Of a stretch of DNA of 64,000 bases, positions 49,021-56,776 are shown one piece after another. The notes under the pieces are model-generated. The model worked only from the letters and a program-made list of their open reading frames with translations, had not been told where the DNA came from and did not search any database. The DNA lies in contig NZ_HE978637.1 of NCBI RefSeq assembly GCF_000312105.1, forward strand, positions 826,534-890,533, given 5' to 3'. The DNA comes from Aeromicrobium massiliense JC14. Its GTDB lineage: Bacteria > Actinomycetota > Actinomycetes > Propionibacteriales > Nocardioidaceae. The translations under genes were made by a program, and so were the position numbers. The first letter of the stretch is position 1; every line of letters begins with the position of its first letter.

Positions 49021-50007
49021 ATGGAGCTCGGGGACCGGCACGGACGCGTCGCGACGGACCTGCGCGTCTCGCTCACCGACCGGTGCAACCTGCGCTGCCA
49101 GTACTGCATGCCGGCCGAGGGCCTGGACTGGATGCCGGCCGAGGAGACGCTGACCGACGACGAGCTCAACCGGCTCATCGCGATCGCCGTGACCCGCCTG
49201 GGCGTCACCGACGTCCGGTTCACCGGTGGCGAGCCGCTGCTGCGCCGCGGGCTGCCGGCCATCGTCGCGGCCACCAAGGCACTGCCGGGCTCGCCGCGCA
49301 CGGCGATCACCACCAACGCGCTCGGGCTCAAGCACACCGCGGCCGCGCTGGCCGCCGCCGGCCTCGACCGGGTCAACGTCAGCCTCGACACCACCGACCC
49401 CGAGACGTTCGAGCGCATCACGCGCCGTCCCCGCCTGCACGACGTCCTCGACGGGCTCGCCGCGGCCCAGGCCGCCGGCATGCGTCCGGTGAAGGTCAAC
49501 GCCGTGCTGCTGCGCGGCATCAACGACCACGAGGCGCCCGACCTGCTGCGCTGGTGCATGAAGCACGAGTACGAGCTGCGGTTCATCGAGCAGATGCCGC
49601 TGGACGCCCAGCACGGCTGGGACCGCGCCAGCATGGTCACCGCCGACGAGACGCTGGCCCTGCTCGGCGAGAGCTTCCGGCTGACCCCGCTCGACGGACG
49701 CGGCTCGGCGCCGGCCGAGAAGTTCCTGGTCGACGACGGGCCGCACACGGTCGGCATCATCGGGTCGGTCACGCGCCCGTTCTGCGGCGACTGCAACCGG
49801 GTGCGGCTCACCGCCGACGGACAGGTGCGCAACTGTCTGTTCGCGCGCGAGGAGTCCGACCTGCGGGCCGCCCTGCGCTCCGGCGCCAGCGACGACGAGC
49901 TGGCCCAGCGCTGGGTCGCGGCGATGGCCACCAAGCGTCCGGGCCACGGCATCGACGACCCGGCGTTCCTGCAGCCGACCCGGCCGATGTCGGCCATCGG
50001 CGGCTAG
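49021..50007 (+). CDS. moaA: GTP 3,8-cyclase MoaA
   Basis: 328-residue radical-SAM enzyme for the first step of molybdenum cofactor synthesis. The SAM cluster site is Cys22-x3-Cys26-x2-Cys29 ([11 protein letters not shown]), with TGGEPLLR following. The second cluster site is in [22 protein letters not shown] near the C-terminus. The terminal Gly-Gly, needed for function in MoaA, is present. It stands alone, with no moaC, moaD or moaE in the window, and depends on Fe-S supply from suf. ATG 49021 has TAGGGT 6 nt upstream. Confidence 0.95.
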   Translation: MELGDRHGRVATDLRVSLTDRCNLRCQYCMPAEGLDWMPAEETLTDDELNRLIAIAVTRLGVTDVRFTGGEPLLRRGLPAIVAATKALPGSPRTAITTNALGLKHTAAALAAAGLDRVNVSLDTTDPETFERITRRPRLHDVLDGLAAAQAAGMRPVKVNAVLLRGINDHEAPDLLRWCMKHEYELRFIEQMPLDAQHGWDRASMVTADETLALLGESFRLTPLDGRGSAPAEKFLVDDGPHTVGIIGSVTRPFCGDCNRVRLTADGQVRNCLFAREESDLRAALRSGASDDELAQRWVAAMATKRPGHGIDDPAFLQPTRPMSAIGG

Positions 50008-50027
50008 CGGCCCCGGGCCTGCGCGGT

Positions 50028-50569
50028 CTACAGGTGCTTGACCACCTTCGCGGGCACACCCGCCACGACGACGCGGTCGGGCACGTCGCGGGTGACGACC
50101 GCTCCGGCGGCCACCACCGAGTCCTCGCCGACCGAGACGCCCTGCAGCACCGTCGCGCCGCGCCGATCCAGACCCCGCGGCCGATCTCGATCCGGGCGAC
50201 GACGACCCCGGACCGGCGTTCCGCCGGGTCGACCGGGTGCCCGCCACTGAGGATCTGGACGTTCGGGCCGACCAGGACGTCGTCGCCGATCACCACGCCG
50301 CCCAGGTCGTCGATCGTGCAGCCGTGGTTGATGAACACGCGTTCGCCGAGCGTCAGCGACCGGCCGTGGTCGCACCAGAACGGCGGAGCCAGGCGCAGGG
50401 TCGCGTGGACGGGTGTCCCGGTCAGGTCCGCGACCGCCGCTCGGATCGCGTCTTGGTCGGCGTAGGGCAGCCGGTTCAGCCGCTCGCACGCGGCGAACGC
50501 GCGCTCGACCCCGGCGACCATCGCCGCGGACTCGTCCGTCCCGGGGAGGATGCGGCGGCTCTCGAACAC
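50028..50569 (-). pseudogene. Sugar O-acetyltransferase (hexapeptide repeat), single-base frameshift
   Basis: The N-terminal frame reads a normal maltose/NodL-type acetyltransferase from GTG 50569: [40 protein letters not shown], then [11 protein letters not shown]. At about 50156-50162 the hexapeptide repeat moves to another frame, which continues as [20 protein letters not shown] to [14 protein letters not shown] and a stop at 50028. Adding one base would restore GAGAT and a protein of about 180 residues. This is either a real inactivating deletion in a GC run or a sequencing error. The promoter box (TAGGTT) is intact. Confidence 0.85.
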
Positions 50570-50575
50570 GACCTC

Positions 50576-50581
50576 AACCTA
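50576..50581 (-). promoter_or_regulatory. -10 box of the acetyltransferase gene (leaderless)
   Basis: Minus-strand TAGGTT, 6 nt before GTG 50569. Confidence 0.45.
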
Positions 50582-50619
50582 GTCGCGTCGGCCGACCGTC
50601 CGGGTCCGGCGACCGCCGG

Positions 50620-50826
50620 CTAGCGGGCCTCGGCCTGCGCGGCGGGCACGGTCTCGCGCCAGAACCCGCGGGCGTCCAGGAACTGCTGCAGCGACTCGGT
50701 GTGCTCGGGGCACGCCATCCAGACCTTGCGCCGGTCGGGCGTGTGGATCTTCGGGTTGTTCCACTGCAGGCCGGACGTCGCCTCCGCGGCGCAGCCCTTC
50801 GCCGAGCAGGTCAGCGGCTCAGCCAC
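50620..50826 (-). CDS. Small zinc-ribbon-like protein (often labelled acetone carboxylase)
   Basis: 68 residues with cysteines at 7 and 12 (LTCSAKGCAAEA) and a later CPEHTESLQQFLDARGF motif holding Cys39 and His42, a pattern suited to a single metal-binding knuckle. Small actinobacterial proteins of this kind are often database-labelled acetone carboxylase, a name that lacks support at this size. It overlaps the DUF3099 gene by 8 nt and is probably expressed with it. Function unknown. Confidence 0.75.
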   Translation of the reverse strand: MAEPLTCSAKGCAAEATSGLQWNNPKIHTPDRRKVWMACPEHTESLQQFLDARGFWRETVPAAQAEAR

Positions 50827-51136
50827 GCGGACCCTCGATCGACGGCCGGTCCTCGGGACCGAACGGGCTCGGCCCGGCGCCCTTGCGCCGCACGCCGGCG
50901 TTGGCCATGACGACGGCCACGTAGGGGAGCACGATCGCGGCGGCCATGAGCAGCAGCGCGACCACGAGCCAGTGCAGCCAGGTCGCGGCGAGCACGGCGA
51001 GGACGAAGCACACCGACCGGATGCCCATGGACAACGCGTAGCGCTTCATGCGCCCGTCGAGCTCCTCGGTGTGAGGCACGCTCGCGGAGGTGATGGACGG
51101 GACCTCGGCGTCGCGGCGACCTCTGCTGCGTTCCAT
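50819..51136 (-). CDS. DUF3099-family membrane protein
   Basis: 105 residues. A polar N-terminus (EVPSITSASVPHTEELDGRM) leads to two transmembrane helices (about 37-54 and 56-78: IRSVCFVLAVLAATWLHWLV and ALLLMAAAIVLPYVAVVMAN). RMKRYALSMGIRSVCF and PYVAVVMANAG are typical for this actinobacterial family, whose function is unknown. ATG 51136 has a minus-strand TAGGCT 6 nt upstream. First gene of a two-gene unit with the zinc-ribbon-like protein. Confidence 0.85.
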   Translation of the reverse strand: MERSRGRRDAEVPSITSASVPHTEELDGRMKRYALSMGIRSVCFVLAVLAATWLHWLVVALLLMAAAIVLPYVAVVMANAGVRRKGAGPSPFGPEDRPSIEGPRG

Positions 51137-51142
51137 GCTGCC

Positions 51143-51148
51143 AGCCTA
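51143..51148 (-). promoter_or_regulatory. -10 box of the DUF3099 gene (leaderless)
   Basis: Minus-strand TAGGCT, 6 nt before ATG 51136. Confidence 0.5.
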
Positions 51149-51166
51149 CGCCGGACCTCCGCACGG

Positions 51167-51172
51167 CATGAT
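51167..51172 (+). promoter_or_regulatory. Possible -10 box of the dodecin gene
   Basis: CATGAT, 6 nt before ATG 51179; the first base departs from TANNNT. Confidence 0.3.
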
Positions 51173-51178
51173 GGACGC

Positions 51179-51394
51179 ATGAGCGACCGCACCTACCGAG
51201 TCACCGAGATCGTCGGCACGTCCCCCGAGGGCGTCACCGAGGCCGTGCAGAACGGCATCAAGCGCGCCGGACAGACGCTGCGCCACCTGGACTGGTTCGA
51301 GGTCGTCGGCATCCGCGGACAGATCGTCGACACCGAGGTCTCGCACTACCAGGTCACGATGAAGCTGGGCTTCCGGCTCGAGGACGACGAGTAG
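51179..51394 (+). CDS. Dodecin-family flavin-storage protein
   Basis: 71 residues, the typical dodecin length. One helix and three strands are evident: TYRVTEIVGTSPEGVTEAVQ, GIKRAGQTLRHLDWFEVVGI (with the flavin-stacking Trp in LDWFEV) and VSHYQVTMKLGFRLED. Dodecins assemble as hollow dodecamers that hold FMN or riboflavin and buffer free flavin. The gene stands alone and diverges from the DUF3099 gene; its stop is 3 nt from the convergent MFS gene stop. Confidence 0.93.
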   Translation: MSDRTYRVTEIVGTSPEGVTEAVQNGIKRAGQTLRHLDWFEVVGIRGQIVDTEVSHYQVTMKLGFRLEDDE

Positions 51395-51397
51395 CCG

Positions 51398-52606
51398 CTA
51401 CTCGGTCGTCGCGAACCGGCGCAGCAGCGCGGCCGTCGTCGCCAGCACGGTGATGGCCGCGCCGTAGACGTACGTCGTCGTCTCCAGGCCCAGGTGGGGC
51501 ACGGCAAAGCCGGCGGCGACCGCGGGCAGTCCGAACGCGACGTAGCTGAACACGAACACGGCGGCGAACAGCTCGCCGCGCTCGGCCGGGCCGACCGTCG
51601 GTGTCACCGAGCGCATCACGCCCATGAACGCCGTGCCGAAGCCGGTCGCGGCCACGGCGACCGCGGCGACGAACCAGCCCAGGGCGTCCGTCGCCAGCGC
51701 ACCCAGGGTCAGCGCCGTGCCGACGGCCAGGGCGCTCGTGCCGTAGAGGGTGAGGGCTCGCGGGCTCAGCGAGCGCATGAGGAAGGCGGCCAGGGCGCCG
51801 CCGCCGGTGAGCACGCTGACGACCAGGCCCTGCGCCAGGTGGCTCTCACCGCCGAGCTGCCCGATGAGCGGCGCGCCCAGCGAGAGGTACAGGCCTCCGG
51901 TCGCCCAGCCGGCGACGATCGCCGGCGTGCTGCGCAGGAACGCCGAGCGGGCCGCGGGCGGGACGCCCACGCGCGGGCGCAGCGAGTGCAGCAGCCCGTC
52001 GTGCCCCGGGGACGTCTCGGGCAGGGCCCAGACCGCCAAAGCGACGACGACGTAGACGCCGGTGAGCACGCCGAACACGACCGGCTCGGGTGAGTCCGAC
52101 ACGTCCAGGACCCAGCCGCTCGCGGCGGCACCGATCGCCATGCCGGCGAGCGGGAGCACGGCGTTGGCGACCGCGGCGCTGCCCGGCCGCGACGGCGGCT
52201 CCAGGTCCACGACGGCGGCGGTCAGCGCCGACAGCAGCAGGCCGGCGGCGAGACCCTGGACGACGCGCGCGGCCAGGAGTGACTCGACCGAGCCGGCGTG
52301 CCAGAACACGACCATGCTCACCGCGAGCACGGCGAACCCGGCCGAGAGGACCGGACGGCGCCCGACGTGGTCCGACAGCGACCCGGTGACGAGCAGCGCC
52401 ACCAGCAGCGCGAAGGCGTACACGGCGAAGATCGACGTCGAGGCCAGCGCGGAGAAGCCGATCTCGGCCTGCAGCACGGGGTAGAACGGCGACGGGGCGC
52501 TGGCCGCGCCCATCATCGCCACGGCGGACGCCAGGGCCAGCGCGAACGCGGCGGAGCCCCCGGCCCGGAGGGAGCGGGTCGGGCGTGGGGGAGCGGTCGC
52601 GGACAC
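51398..52606 (-). CDS. MFS transporter (probable drug or metabolite exporter)
   Basis: 402 residues with 12 predicted helices. The motif-A loop between helices 2 and 3 is GSLSDHVGRRPVLSAGF, and the helix-5 region AVLPLAGMAIGAAASGWVLD resembles motif C of exporters. Substrate is unknown. It diverges from an ArsR-family regulator gene, and two copies of GTTC-N10-GAAC lie between them, one between the MFS -10 box and its GTG start. This suggests that the ArsR protein represses the exporter until a ligand releases it. Confidence 0.88.
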   Translation of the reverse strand: MSATAPPRPTRSLRAGGSAAFALALASAVAMMGAASAPSPFYPVLQAEIGFSALASTSIFAVYAFALLVALLVTGSLSDHVGRRPVLSAGFAVLAVSMVVFWHAGSVESLLAARVVQGLAAGLLLSALTAAVVDLEPPSRPGSAAVANAVLPLAGMAIGAAASGWVLDVSDSPEPVVFGVLTGVYVVVALAVWALPETSPGHDGLLHSLRPRVGVPPAARSAFLRSTPAIVAGWATGGLYLSLGAPLIGQLGGESHLAQGLVVSVLTGGGALAAFLMRSLSPRALTLYGTSALAVGTALTLGALATDALGWFVAAVAVAATGFGTAFMGVMRSVTPTVGPAERGELFAAVFVFSYVAFGLPAVAAGFAVPHLGLETTTYVYGAAITVLATTAALLRRFATTE

Positions 52607-52618
52607 GGCGGGCCAATC

Positions 52619-52636
52619 GTTCGAAGGAAGTAGAAC
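52619..52636. promoter_or_regulatory. Putative ArsR operator, copy 1
   Basis: GTTC, 10 nt, GAAC, extended to CGTTC/GAACG. It lies in the leader of the MFS gene, just downstream of its expected transcription start. Same arm and spacer lengths as the copy at 52668-52685. Confidence 0.5.
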
Positions 52637-52643
52637 GGGTCAG

Positions 52644-52673
52644 ACGATAGACCGCCGCGACCCGATCGTTCAA
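52644..52673 (-). promoter_or_regulatory. Promoter of the MFS gene
   Basis: Minus-strand TTGAAC (plus 52668-52673), 18 nt, TATCGT (plus 52644-52649). Transcription would begin near 52637, leaving a leader of about 31 nt. Confidence 0.5.
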
Positions 52674-52685
52674 GTATGATCGAAC
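52668..52685. promoter_or_regulatory. Putative ArsR operator, copy 2
   Basis: GTTC, 10 nt, GAAC, 49 bp from copy 1. It covers the arsR -10 box (TATGAT, 52675-52680) and the -35 of the MFS gene, so one bound dimer could block both genes. Confidence 0.5.
52675..52680 (+). promoter_or_regulatory. -10 box of the arsR-like gene (leaderless)
   Basis: TATGAT, 6 nt before ATG 52687 and inside operator copy 2. Confidence 0.55.
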
Positions 52686-52686
52686 C

Positions 52687-53004
52687 ATGCCCGGACCGAG
52701 CGTGCTCACCCATCCCGACGTGCGGGACGTCCCCGTCACCGAGGTGCTGTTCGCGCTGAGCGACCCGGCGCGGCTCGCGATCGTCCGCGAGCTGGCCGAC
52801 GGGCCGCTCGACATGGCCGACTGCACCGCGGTGCCCGACATGCCCAAGTCGACCCGCTCCCACCTCATGAAGGTGCTGCGCGAGGCCGGCGTCATCCGCA
52901 ACGACCCGGTCGGCCGCAACCGCCGCATCAGCCTGCGCCGCGAGGAGCTCGACACCGCGTACCCCGGCCTGCTGGACGCGGTGCTGGCCGCCGCCCCGGA
53001 CTGA
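52687..53004 (+). CDS. ArsR-family winged-helix repressor
   Basis: 105 residues. The winged-helix core runs from EVLFALSDPARLAIVRELADG through MPKSTRSHLMKVLREAGVIRND (recognition helix) to the wing VGRNRRISLRREEL. The CVC metal box of arsenic sensors is absent: the single cysteine is in MADCTAVPD, so it may sense an organic ligand rather than arsenite. It diverges from the MFS exporter gene and most likely regulates it and itself. ATG 52687 has TATGAT 6 nt upstream. Confidence 0.88.
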   Translation: MPGPSVLTHPDVRDVPVTEVLFALSDPARLAIVRELADGPLDMADCTAVPDMPKSTRSHLMKVLREAGVIRNDPVGRNRRISLRREELDTAYPGLLDAVLAAAPD

Positions 53005-53053
53005 CCCGACCGACCGGGCAAGAACGGTCAAGCGCGCGGGGCGCCGCGACGGC

Positions 53054-53059
53054 CAGACT
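53054..53059 (+). promoter_or_regulatory. Possible -10 box of the AraC-DinB gene
   Basis: CAGACT, 6 nt before ATG 53066; the first base departs from TANNNT. Confidence 0.35.
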
Positions 53060-53065
53060 GGTCGC

Positions 53066-53989
53066 ATGACCGGACGGGACCGCCTGCGCGAGCTGCTGGA
53101 CGCCGTGCTCGACGAGGACAACCGCAGCCTCGACGACATGGCCCAGGACGCCTACGCCTCGCCGTTCCACCTCTCGCGCACCCTGTCGCGCGCCGCAGGT
53201 GAGGCGCCGGTGGCGATGCGTCGCCGGGTGATGCTCGAGCGGGCCGCGTGGCGGCTGCGGAGCGGCACGAGCGTGACCGACGCCGCCTGGGAGGCCGGGT
53301 ACGAGTCCGTCGAGGGCTTCGGCCGGGCCTTCGCCCGCGCGTTCGGGCACCCGCCGAGCCAGCTGCCCGACGGCGGCGAGCCGTGGCTGCCCGCCCCGAA
53401 CGGCATCCACTTCCACCCGCCCACCTCGTTGTGGGTCCGCAGCACGGAGCACGCCATGAACCCGCTCACCGAGCAGCTCGTCCGTCACGACCTCGACGAC
53501 GCTCGGCACCTGCTCGAGGTCGCCAAGCGCCTGGACGACGACGTCCTGCGCCGGCCCTGGGCGCCCGGGCTGACCGTGCTGACCTGGGACGGGCCGGAGG
53601 AGTCCGTCCTCGCCGTCCTCGACCGGCTGGTGCGGACGCTGGAGATCTGGCTGGCCTCGATCCAGGGGCTCGACCTCCCGCCGGAGCACGAGGCGGCGGA
53701 CGTCGCCGAGCTGCTGGAGCGGCACGAGTCCGCCGCCGCGCGCTGGCTGGCCGTGGTGCGCGACCTCGACCGGCGCGGGGCCTGGGACGACCGGCTCGTG
53801 GACGCGCTCTGCGACCCGCCGGAGAGCTTCGTGCTCAGCAGCGTCGTGGCCCACGTGCTCACCTACTCCGCGCACCGCCGCCAGCTCGTGCGGCACATGC
53901 TGCGCGCCGCCGGGGTCGAGGTCGACCACGGCGACCCCATCGAGTGGCTGCGCAGCCGGCGCGCCGCGGACCCGGAGGACGACGCATGA
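53066..53989 (+). CDS. AraC-type regulator fused to a DinB-like domain
   Basis: 307 residues. The N-terminal 105 residues are an AraC DNA-binding domain with two helix-turn-helix units (LDDMAQDAYASPFHLSRTLS and VTDAAWEAGYESVEGFGRAF). A linker leads to a four-helix DinB-like domain (about 130-295) with histidines placed for a metal triad: VRHDLDDARHLL early and VVAHVLTYSAHRRQLV late. DinB domains often act as metal-dependent thiol transferases, so this may be an enzyme-regulator hybrid. The stop overlaps the reductase gene (ATGA), its probable partner. Confidence 0.85.
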   Translation: MTGRDRLRELLDAVLDEDNRSLDDMAQDAYASPFHLSRTLSRAAGEAPVAMRRRVMLERAAWRLRSGTSVTDAAWEAGYESVEGFGRAFARAFGHPPSQLPDGGEPWLPAPNGIHFHPPTSLWVRSTEHAMNPLTEQLVRHDLDDARHLLEVAKRLDDDVLRRPWAPGLTVLTWDGPEESVLAVLDRLVRTLEIWLASIQGLDLPPEHEAADVAELLERHESAAARWLAVVRDLDRRGAWDDRLVDALCDPPESFVLSSVVAHVLTYSAHRRQLVRHMLRAAGVEVDHGDPIEWLRSRRAADPEDDA

Positions 53990-54540
53990 CCACCACGTTC
54001 CACACCGCCACCACGCTCGACGGCTTCCTGGCCGACCCGGACGACTCGCTGGACTGGCTGCTGCGCCAGCAGCAGGGCGCGGAGGGCGAGGACGAGTTCG
54101 CCGCGTTCATGGCCGGGGTCGGCGCCATCCTCATGGGCTCCACGACGTACGAGTGGGTGGTGCGTCATCTGGACGAGGCGGGTGGCGGGGAGTGGCCGTA
54201 CCGCGTCCCGAGCTGGGTCATGACGACCCGCGATCTCGAGCCCGTGCCCGGCGCCGACGTGCGGTTCGCCTCCGGGGACGTCCGGGCCGTGCACGAGCAG
54301 ATGGCCGAGGCGGCCGGCGACCGGGACCTGTGGGTGGTCGGCGGGGGAGACCTGGCCGGCCAGCTGGCCGAGGCCGGGCTGCTCGACGAGGTGGTCGTGT
54401 CCGTGGCGCCCGTCGTGCTGGGGGCCGGACGTCCGCTGCTGCCGCGCCGGCTCGACCTCGAGCTCGTGGAGACGCACCGCGCCGGCGCCTTCGTGGTGTC
54501 GCGGTACCGCGTGGCCGGGCCGCTGCTCGAGGACCGCTAG
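53986..54540 (+). CDS. RibD C-terminal/dihydrofolate reductase-like protein
   Basis: 184 residues of the DHFR-like RibD_C family (YyaP/YwjB type). It has the N-terminal strand TFHTATTLDGFLADPDDSLDW (split by the family Asp-Gly-Phe/Leu turn), ILMGSTTYEWV, and the NADPH-loop region DLWVVGGGDLAGQLAEAGL near residues 115-133, with the C-terminal strands VVLGAGRPLLP. It is probably an NADPH-dependent reductase, but not the folate enzyme. Coupled by a 4-nt overlap to the AraC-DinB gene. Confidence 0.85.
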   Translation: MTTTFHTATTLDGFLADPDDSLDWLLRQQQGAEGEDEFAAFMAGVGAILMGSTTYEWVVRHLDEAGGGEWPYRVPSWVMTTRDLEPVPGADVRFASGDVRAVHEQMAEAAGDRDLWVVGGGDLAGQLAEAGLLDEVVVSVAPVVLGAGRPLLPRRLDLELVETHRAGAFVVSRYRVAGPLLEDR

Positions 54541-54591
54541 CCGCAGAGCACGTCCTGGCCGCGGCCCCGCTCTCGATCCTGCTCTGTCCGC

Positions 54592-54626
54592 TCCCTGAGC
54601 CTGTCGAAGGGAGGCCTCGACAGGCT
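54592..54626. repeat. Dispersed palindrome repeat, copy 3 (terminator-like)
   Basis: TCCCTGAGCCTGTCGAAGGG followed by TCGACAGGCT. The arms AGCCTGTCGA (54598-54607) and TCGACAGGCT (54617-54626) form a perfect 10-bp stem with a 9-nt loop, between convergent stops. It is the inverted form of the repeat at 35132-35152. Confidence 0.65.
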
Positions 54627-54635
54627 GCGTGCGGC

Positions 54636-55856
54636 TCAGCCGGCGGGGGTGGCGTCGGCGGCGTCGGCCGCCTCGACCTCCTCGCGCGTGATGCCCATGA
54701 GGTACACGATCGCGTCGAGGTAGGGGACGTTCACGCTGGTGCGGGCCTGGTCGCGGACCACGGGCTTGGCGTTGAACGCGATGCCCAGGCCGGCGGCCGC
54801 GAGCATGTCCAGGTCGTTGGCGCCGTCGCCGATCGCGACGGTGTTCTTGACCGGGATGCGGGCCTGCTCGGCGAAGTCGCGCAGCGCCGCCGCCTTGCCC
54901 GGCCGGTCGACGATGCGGCCCACGACGCGTCCGGTCAGGCGTCCGTCGGCGACCTCGAGCTCGTTGGCGGCGAAGTAGTCGATCTCCAGCTCGCCGGCGA
55001 TCTGCTCGATGACCTGGGTGAAGCCGCCGCTGACGAGGGCGAACCGGTAGCCCAGGCGCTTGAGCGTGCGGATCATCGTGCGGGCGCCGGGCGCGTACTG
55101 CAGGTTCGCGTAGACCTCGTCGAGCGCCGAGACGGGCACGCCCTCCAGCCGGGCGACGCGCTCGCGCAGCGACTCGGCGAAGTCCAGCTCGCCGCGCATC
55201 GCGCGCTCGGTGACCTCGGCGACCTGCTCCTCGCAGCCGGCGTGGGCGGCGAGCATCTCGATGACCTCGCCCTGGATGAGCGTGGAGTCGACGTCCATGA
55301 CGACCAGGCGCTGCGCGTGGCGGCGGATGCCGTTCTCCTGCACCGCGACGTCGACGCCGTTCTCGTGCGCGACGGCGCCGAGGTCGGACTGCAGCCGGTC
55401 GGGGTCGACGCCGGAGACCTCCATGCGGATCGCCGTGACCGGGTACCGGCCCATGCGGACGATGCGGTCGATGTTGCCGCCGCCGGCCTTGATGCCGGCG
55501 GTGATCGCGGCCATCGCACCGGGACGCAGGGGAGCGCCGAGCACGACGACCTGCGCCCGCCCCACGCGGCGCGGACGGTTGTCGCCGCTGCCGTGCTCGA
55601 CCTCGACGTGCAGGCCGAAGCCGTCGCCGACCCGGCGGAGCGTGCGCTCCAGCGCGTCCGGGTCGTCCGGCGCGGTCATCAGGACGCTCAGCACCAGGCG
55701 TCCGCGGACGACCAGCTGCTCGACGTCGACGACCTCCACGTCGAAGCCCGACAGGGCGTCGAACAGGCGGGTGGAGACGCCGCTCTGGTCCGGACCGGTG
55801 AGGGTCACCAGGACGGTCGGCGCGGTCAGGTGCACGGCGGGCACGTGGTCGGTCAT
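54636..55856 (-). CDS. serB: Phosphoserine phosphatase SerB
   Basis: 406 residues. Two N-terminal ACT-type regulatory regions (about 8-165; VLVTLTGPDQSGVSTRLFDAL and AITAGIKAGGGNIDRIVRMG) precede a HAD phosphatase with the nucleophile in VVMDVDSTLIQGE near 187, ALVSGGFTQV, and VAIGDGANDLDML. It performs the last step of serine synthesis. ATG 55856 is used; a minus-strand TAGCCT lies 8 nt upstream. A longer upstream start at 55910 is less likely since it would run across the divergent promoter. Confidence 0.93.
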   Translation of the reverse strand: MTDHVPAVHLTAPTVLVTLTGPDQSGVSTRLFDALSGFDVEVVDVEQLVVRGRLVLSVLMTAPDDPDALERTLRRVGDGFGLHVEVEHGSGDNRPRRVGRAQVVVLGAPLRPGAMAAITAGIKAGGGNIDRIVRMGRYPVTAIRMEVSGVDPDRLQSDLGAVAHENGVDVAVQENGIRRHAQRLVVMDVDSTLIQGEVIEMLAAHAGCEEQVAEVTERAMRGELDFAESLRERVARLEGVPVSALDEVYANLQYAPGARTMIRTLKRLGYRFALVSGGFTQVIEQIAGELEIDYFAANELEVADGRLTGRVVGRIVDRPGKAAALRDFAEQARIPVKNTVAIGDGANDLDMLAAAGLGIAFNAKPVVRDQARTSVNVPYLDAIVYLMGITREEVEAADAADATPAG

Positions 55857-55864
55857 CGGGGTCG

Positions 55865-55870
55865 AGGCTA
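55865..55870 (-). promoter_or_regulatory. -10 box of serB
   Basis: Minus-strand TAGCCT, 8 nt before ATG 55856, compatible with a leaderless or nearly leaderless mRNA. Confidence 0.4.
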
Positions 55871-55895
55871 CCGTCCGCGCCGTGGGCGGCTCCGA

Positions 55896-55901
55896 TAGGT
55901 T
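55896..55901 (+). promoter_or_regulatory. -10 box of the ABC ATPase gene
   Basis: TAGGTT; transcription would start near 55908, with GGGAGGG around 55928-55934 before ATG 55940. Confidence 0.4.
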
Positions 55902-55939
55902 GTTGGTCACACGGACGAGGTCGTCGGGAGGGAGCCTGC

Positions 55940-56746
55940 ATGGAGCCGGTCGTGAAGCTGTCCGCAGTGTCGGTGGTGCGTTCGGGGACCACGCTGCTCG
56001 ACGGGATCGACTGGGAGGTCATGCCGGACCAGCGTTGGGTCGTGCTCGGTCCCAACGGCGCCGGCAAGAGCACGCTGCTCCAGGTCGTGGGCGCCCAGAT
56101 GCACCCCACCAGCGGCACCGCCCAGGTGCTCGGCGAGACCCTCGGCCAGGTCGACGTCTTCGACCTGCGCACCCGCATCGGCCACACCGCCGTCACCATC
56201 GCCGACCGGCTGCCGCGTGACGAGGCCGTCGAGAACGTCGTCCTGTCCGCCGCCTACGCCGTCACCGGTCGCTGGCGCGAGAAGTACGACGACGAGGACT
56301 ACCGGCGCTGCCAGCAGATCCTCGGCGAGATGGGCGTCCAGCACCTGGCCCGCCGCACGTTCGGCACGCTGAGCGAGGGCGAGCGCAAGCGCGTCCTCAT
56401 CGCCCGTGCGCTCATGACCGACCCCGAGCTGCTCCTGCTCGACGAGCCCGGCGCGGGCCTGGACCTCGGCGCCCGCGAGGACCTGCTGCTGAGCCTCACG
56501 GTGCTCGCCACGTCCCCGCAGGCGCCAGCGACGATCATGGTGTCCCACCACGTCGAGGAGATCCCGGTCGGCTTCACCCACGTGCTCATGCTCCGCGAGG
56601 GCAAGGTCGTGGCCGCGGGGCCGATCGACGACGTGCTCAGCACCGACAACCTGGGCGCCACCTTCGGCATGCGGCTGCACATCTTCGTGGACGACGGCCG
56701 CTACATGGCCCGCCGTTCCACGTACGGCACGCGCCGCGCGCTGTAG
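55940..56746 (+). CDS. ABC transporter ATP-binding protein without an adjacent permease
   Basis: 268 residues. Walker A GPNGAGKSTLL (residues 38-48), a degenerate signature LSEGERKRVLIARALM, Walker B LLLLDEPGAGLDLG and switch HHVEEIP are present. This single-domain form resembles the ModF/YlmA-like ATPases of actinobacteria. No membrane-subunit gene is nearby; instead NfeD and SPFH genes follow 30 nt later. Either its permease is encoded elsewhere or it works as a soluble ATPase. Confidence 0.88.
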   Translation: MEPVVKLSAVSVVRSGTTLLDGIDWEVMPDQRWVVLGPNGAGKSTLLQVVGAQMHPTSGTAQVLGETLGQVDVFDLRTRIGHTAVTIADRLPRDEAVENVVLSAAYAVTGRWREKYDDEDYRRCQQILGEMGVQHLARRTFGTLSEGERKRVLIARALMTDPELLLLDEPGAGLDLGAREDLLLSLTVLATSPQAPATIMVSHHVEEIPVGFTHVLMLREGKVVAAGPIDDVLSTDNLGATFGMRLHIFVDDGRYMARRSTYGTRRAL

Positions 56747-56776
56747 CGTGCCGGCCACCACGACGAGAGGCGCCGC

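Noticed and set aside
53863..56199. 778-codon minus-strand frame opposite the reductase, serB and ABC genes
   Set aside because: Shadow frame; it merges the out-of-frame complement of several unrelated genes.
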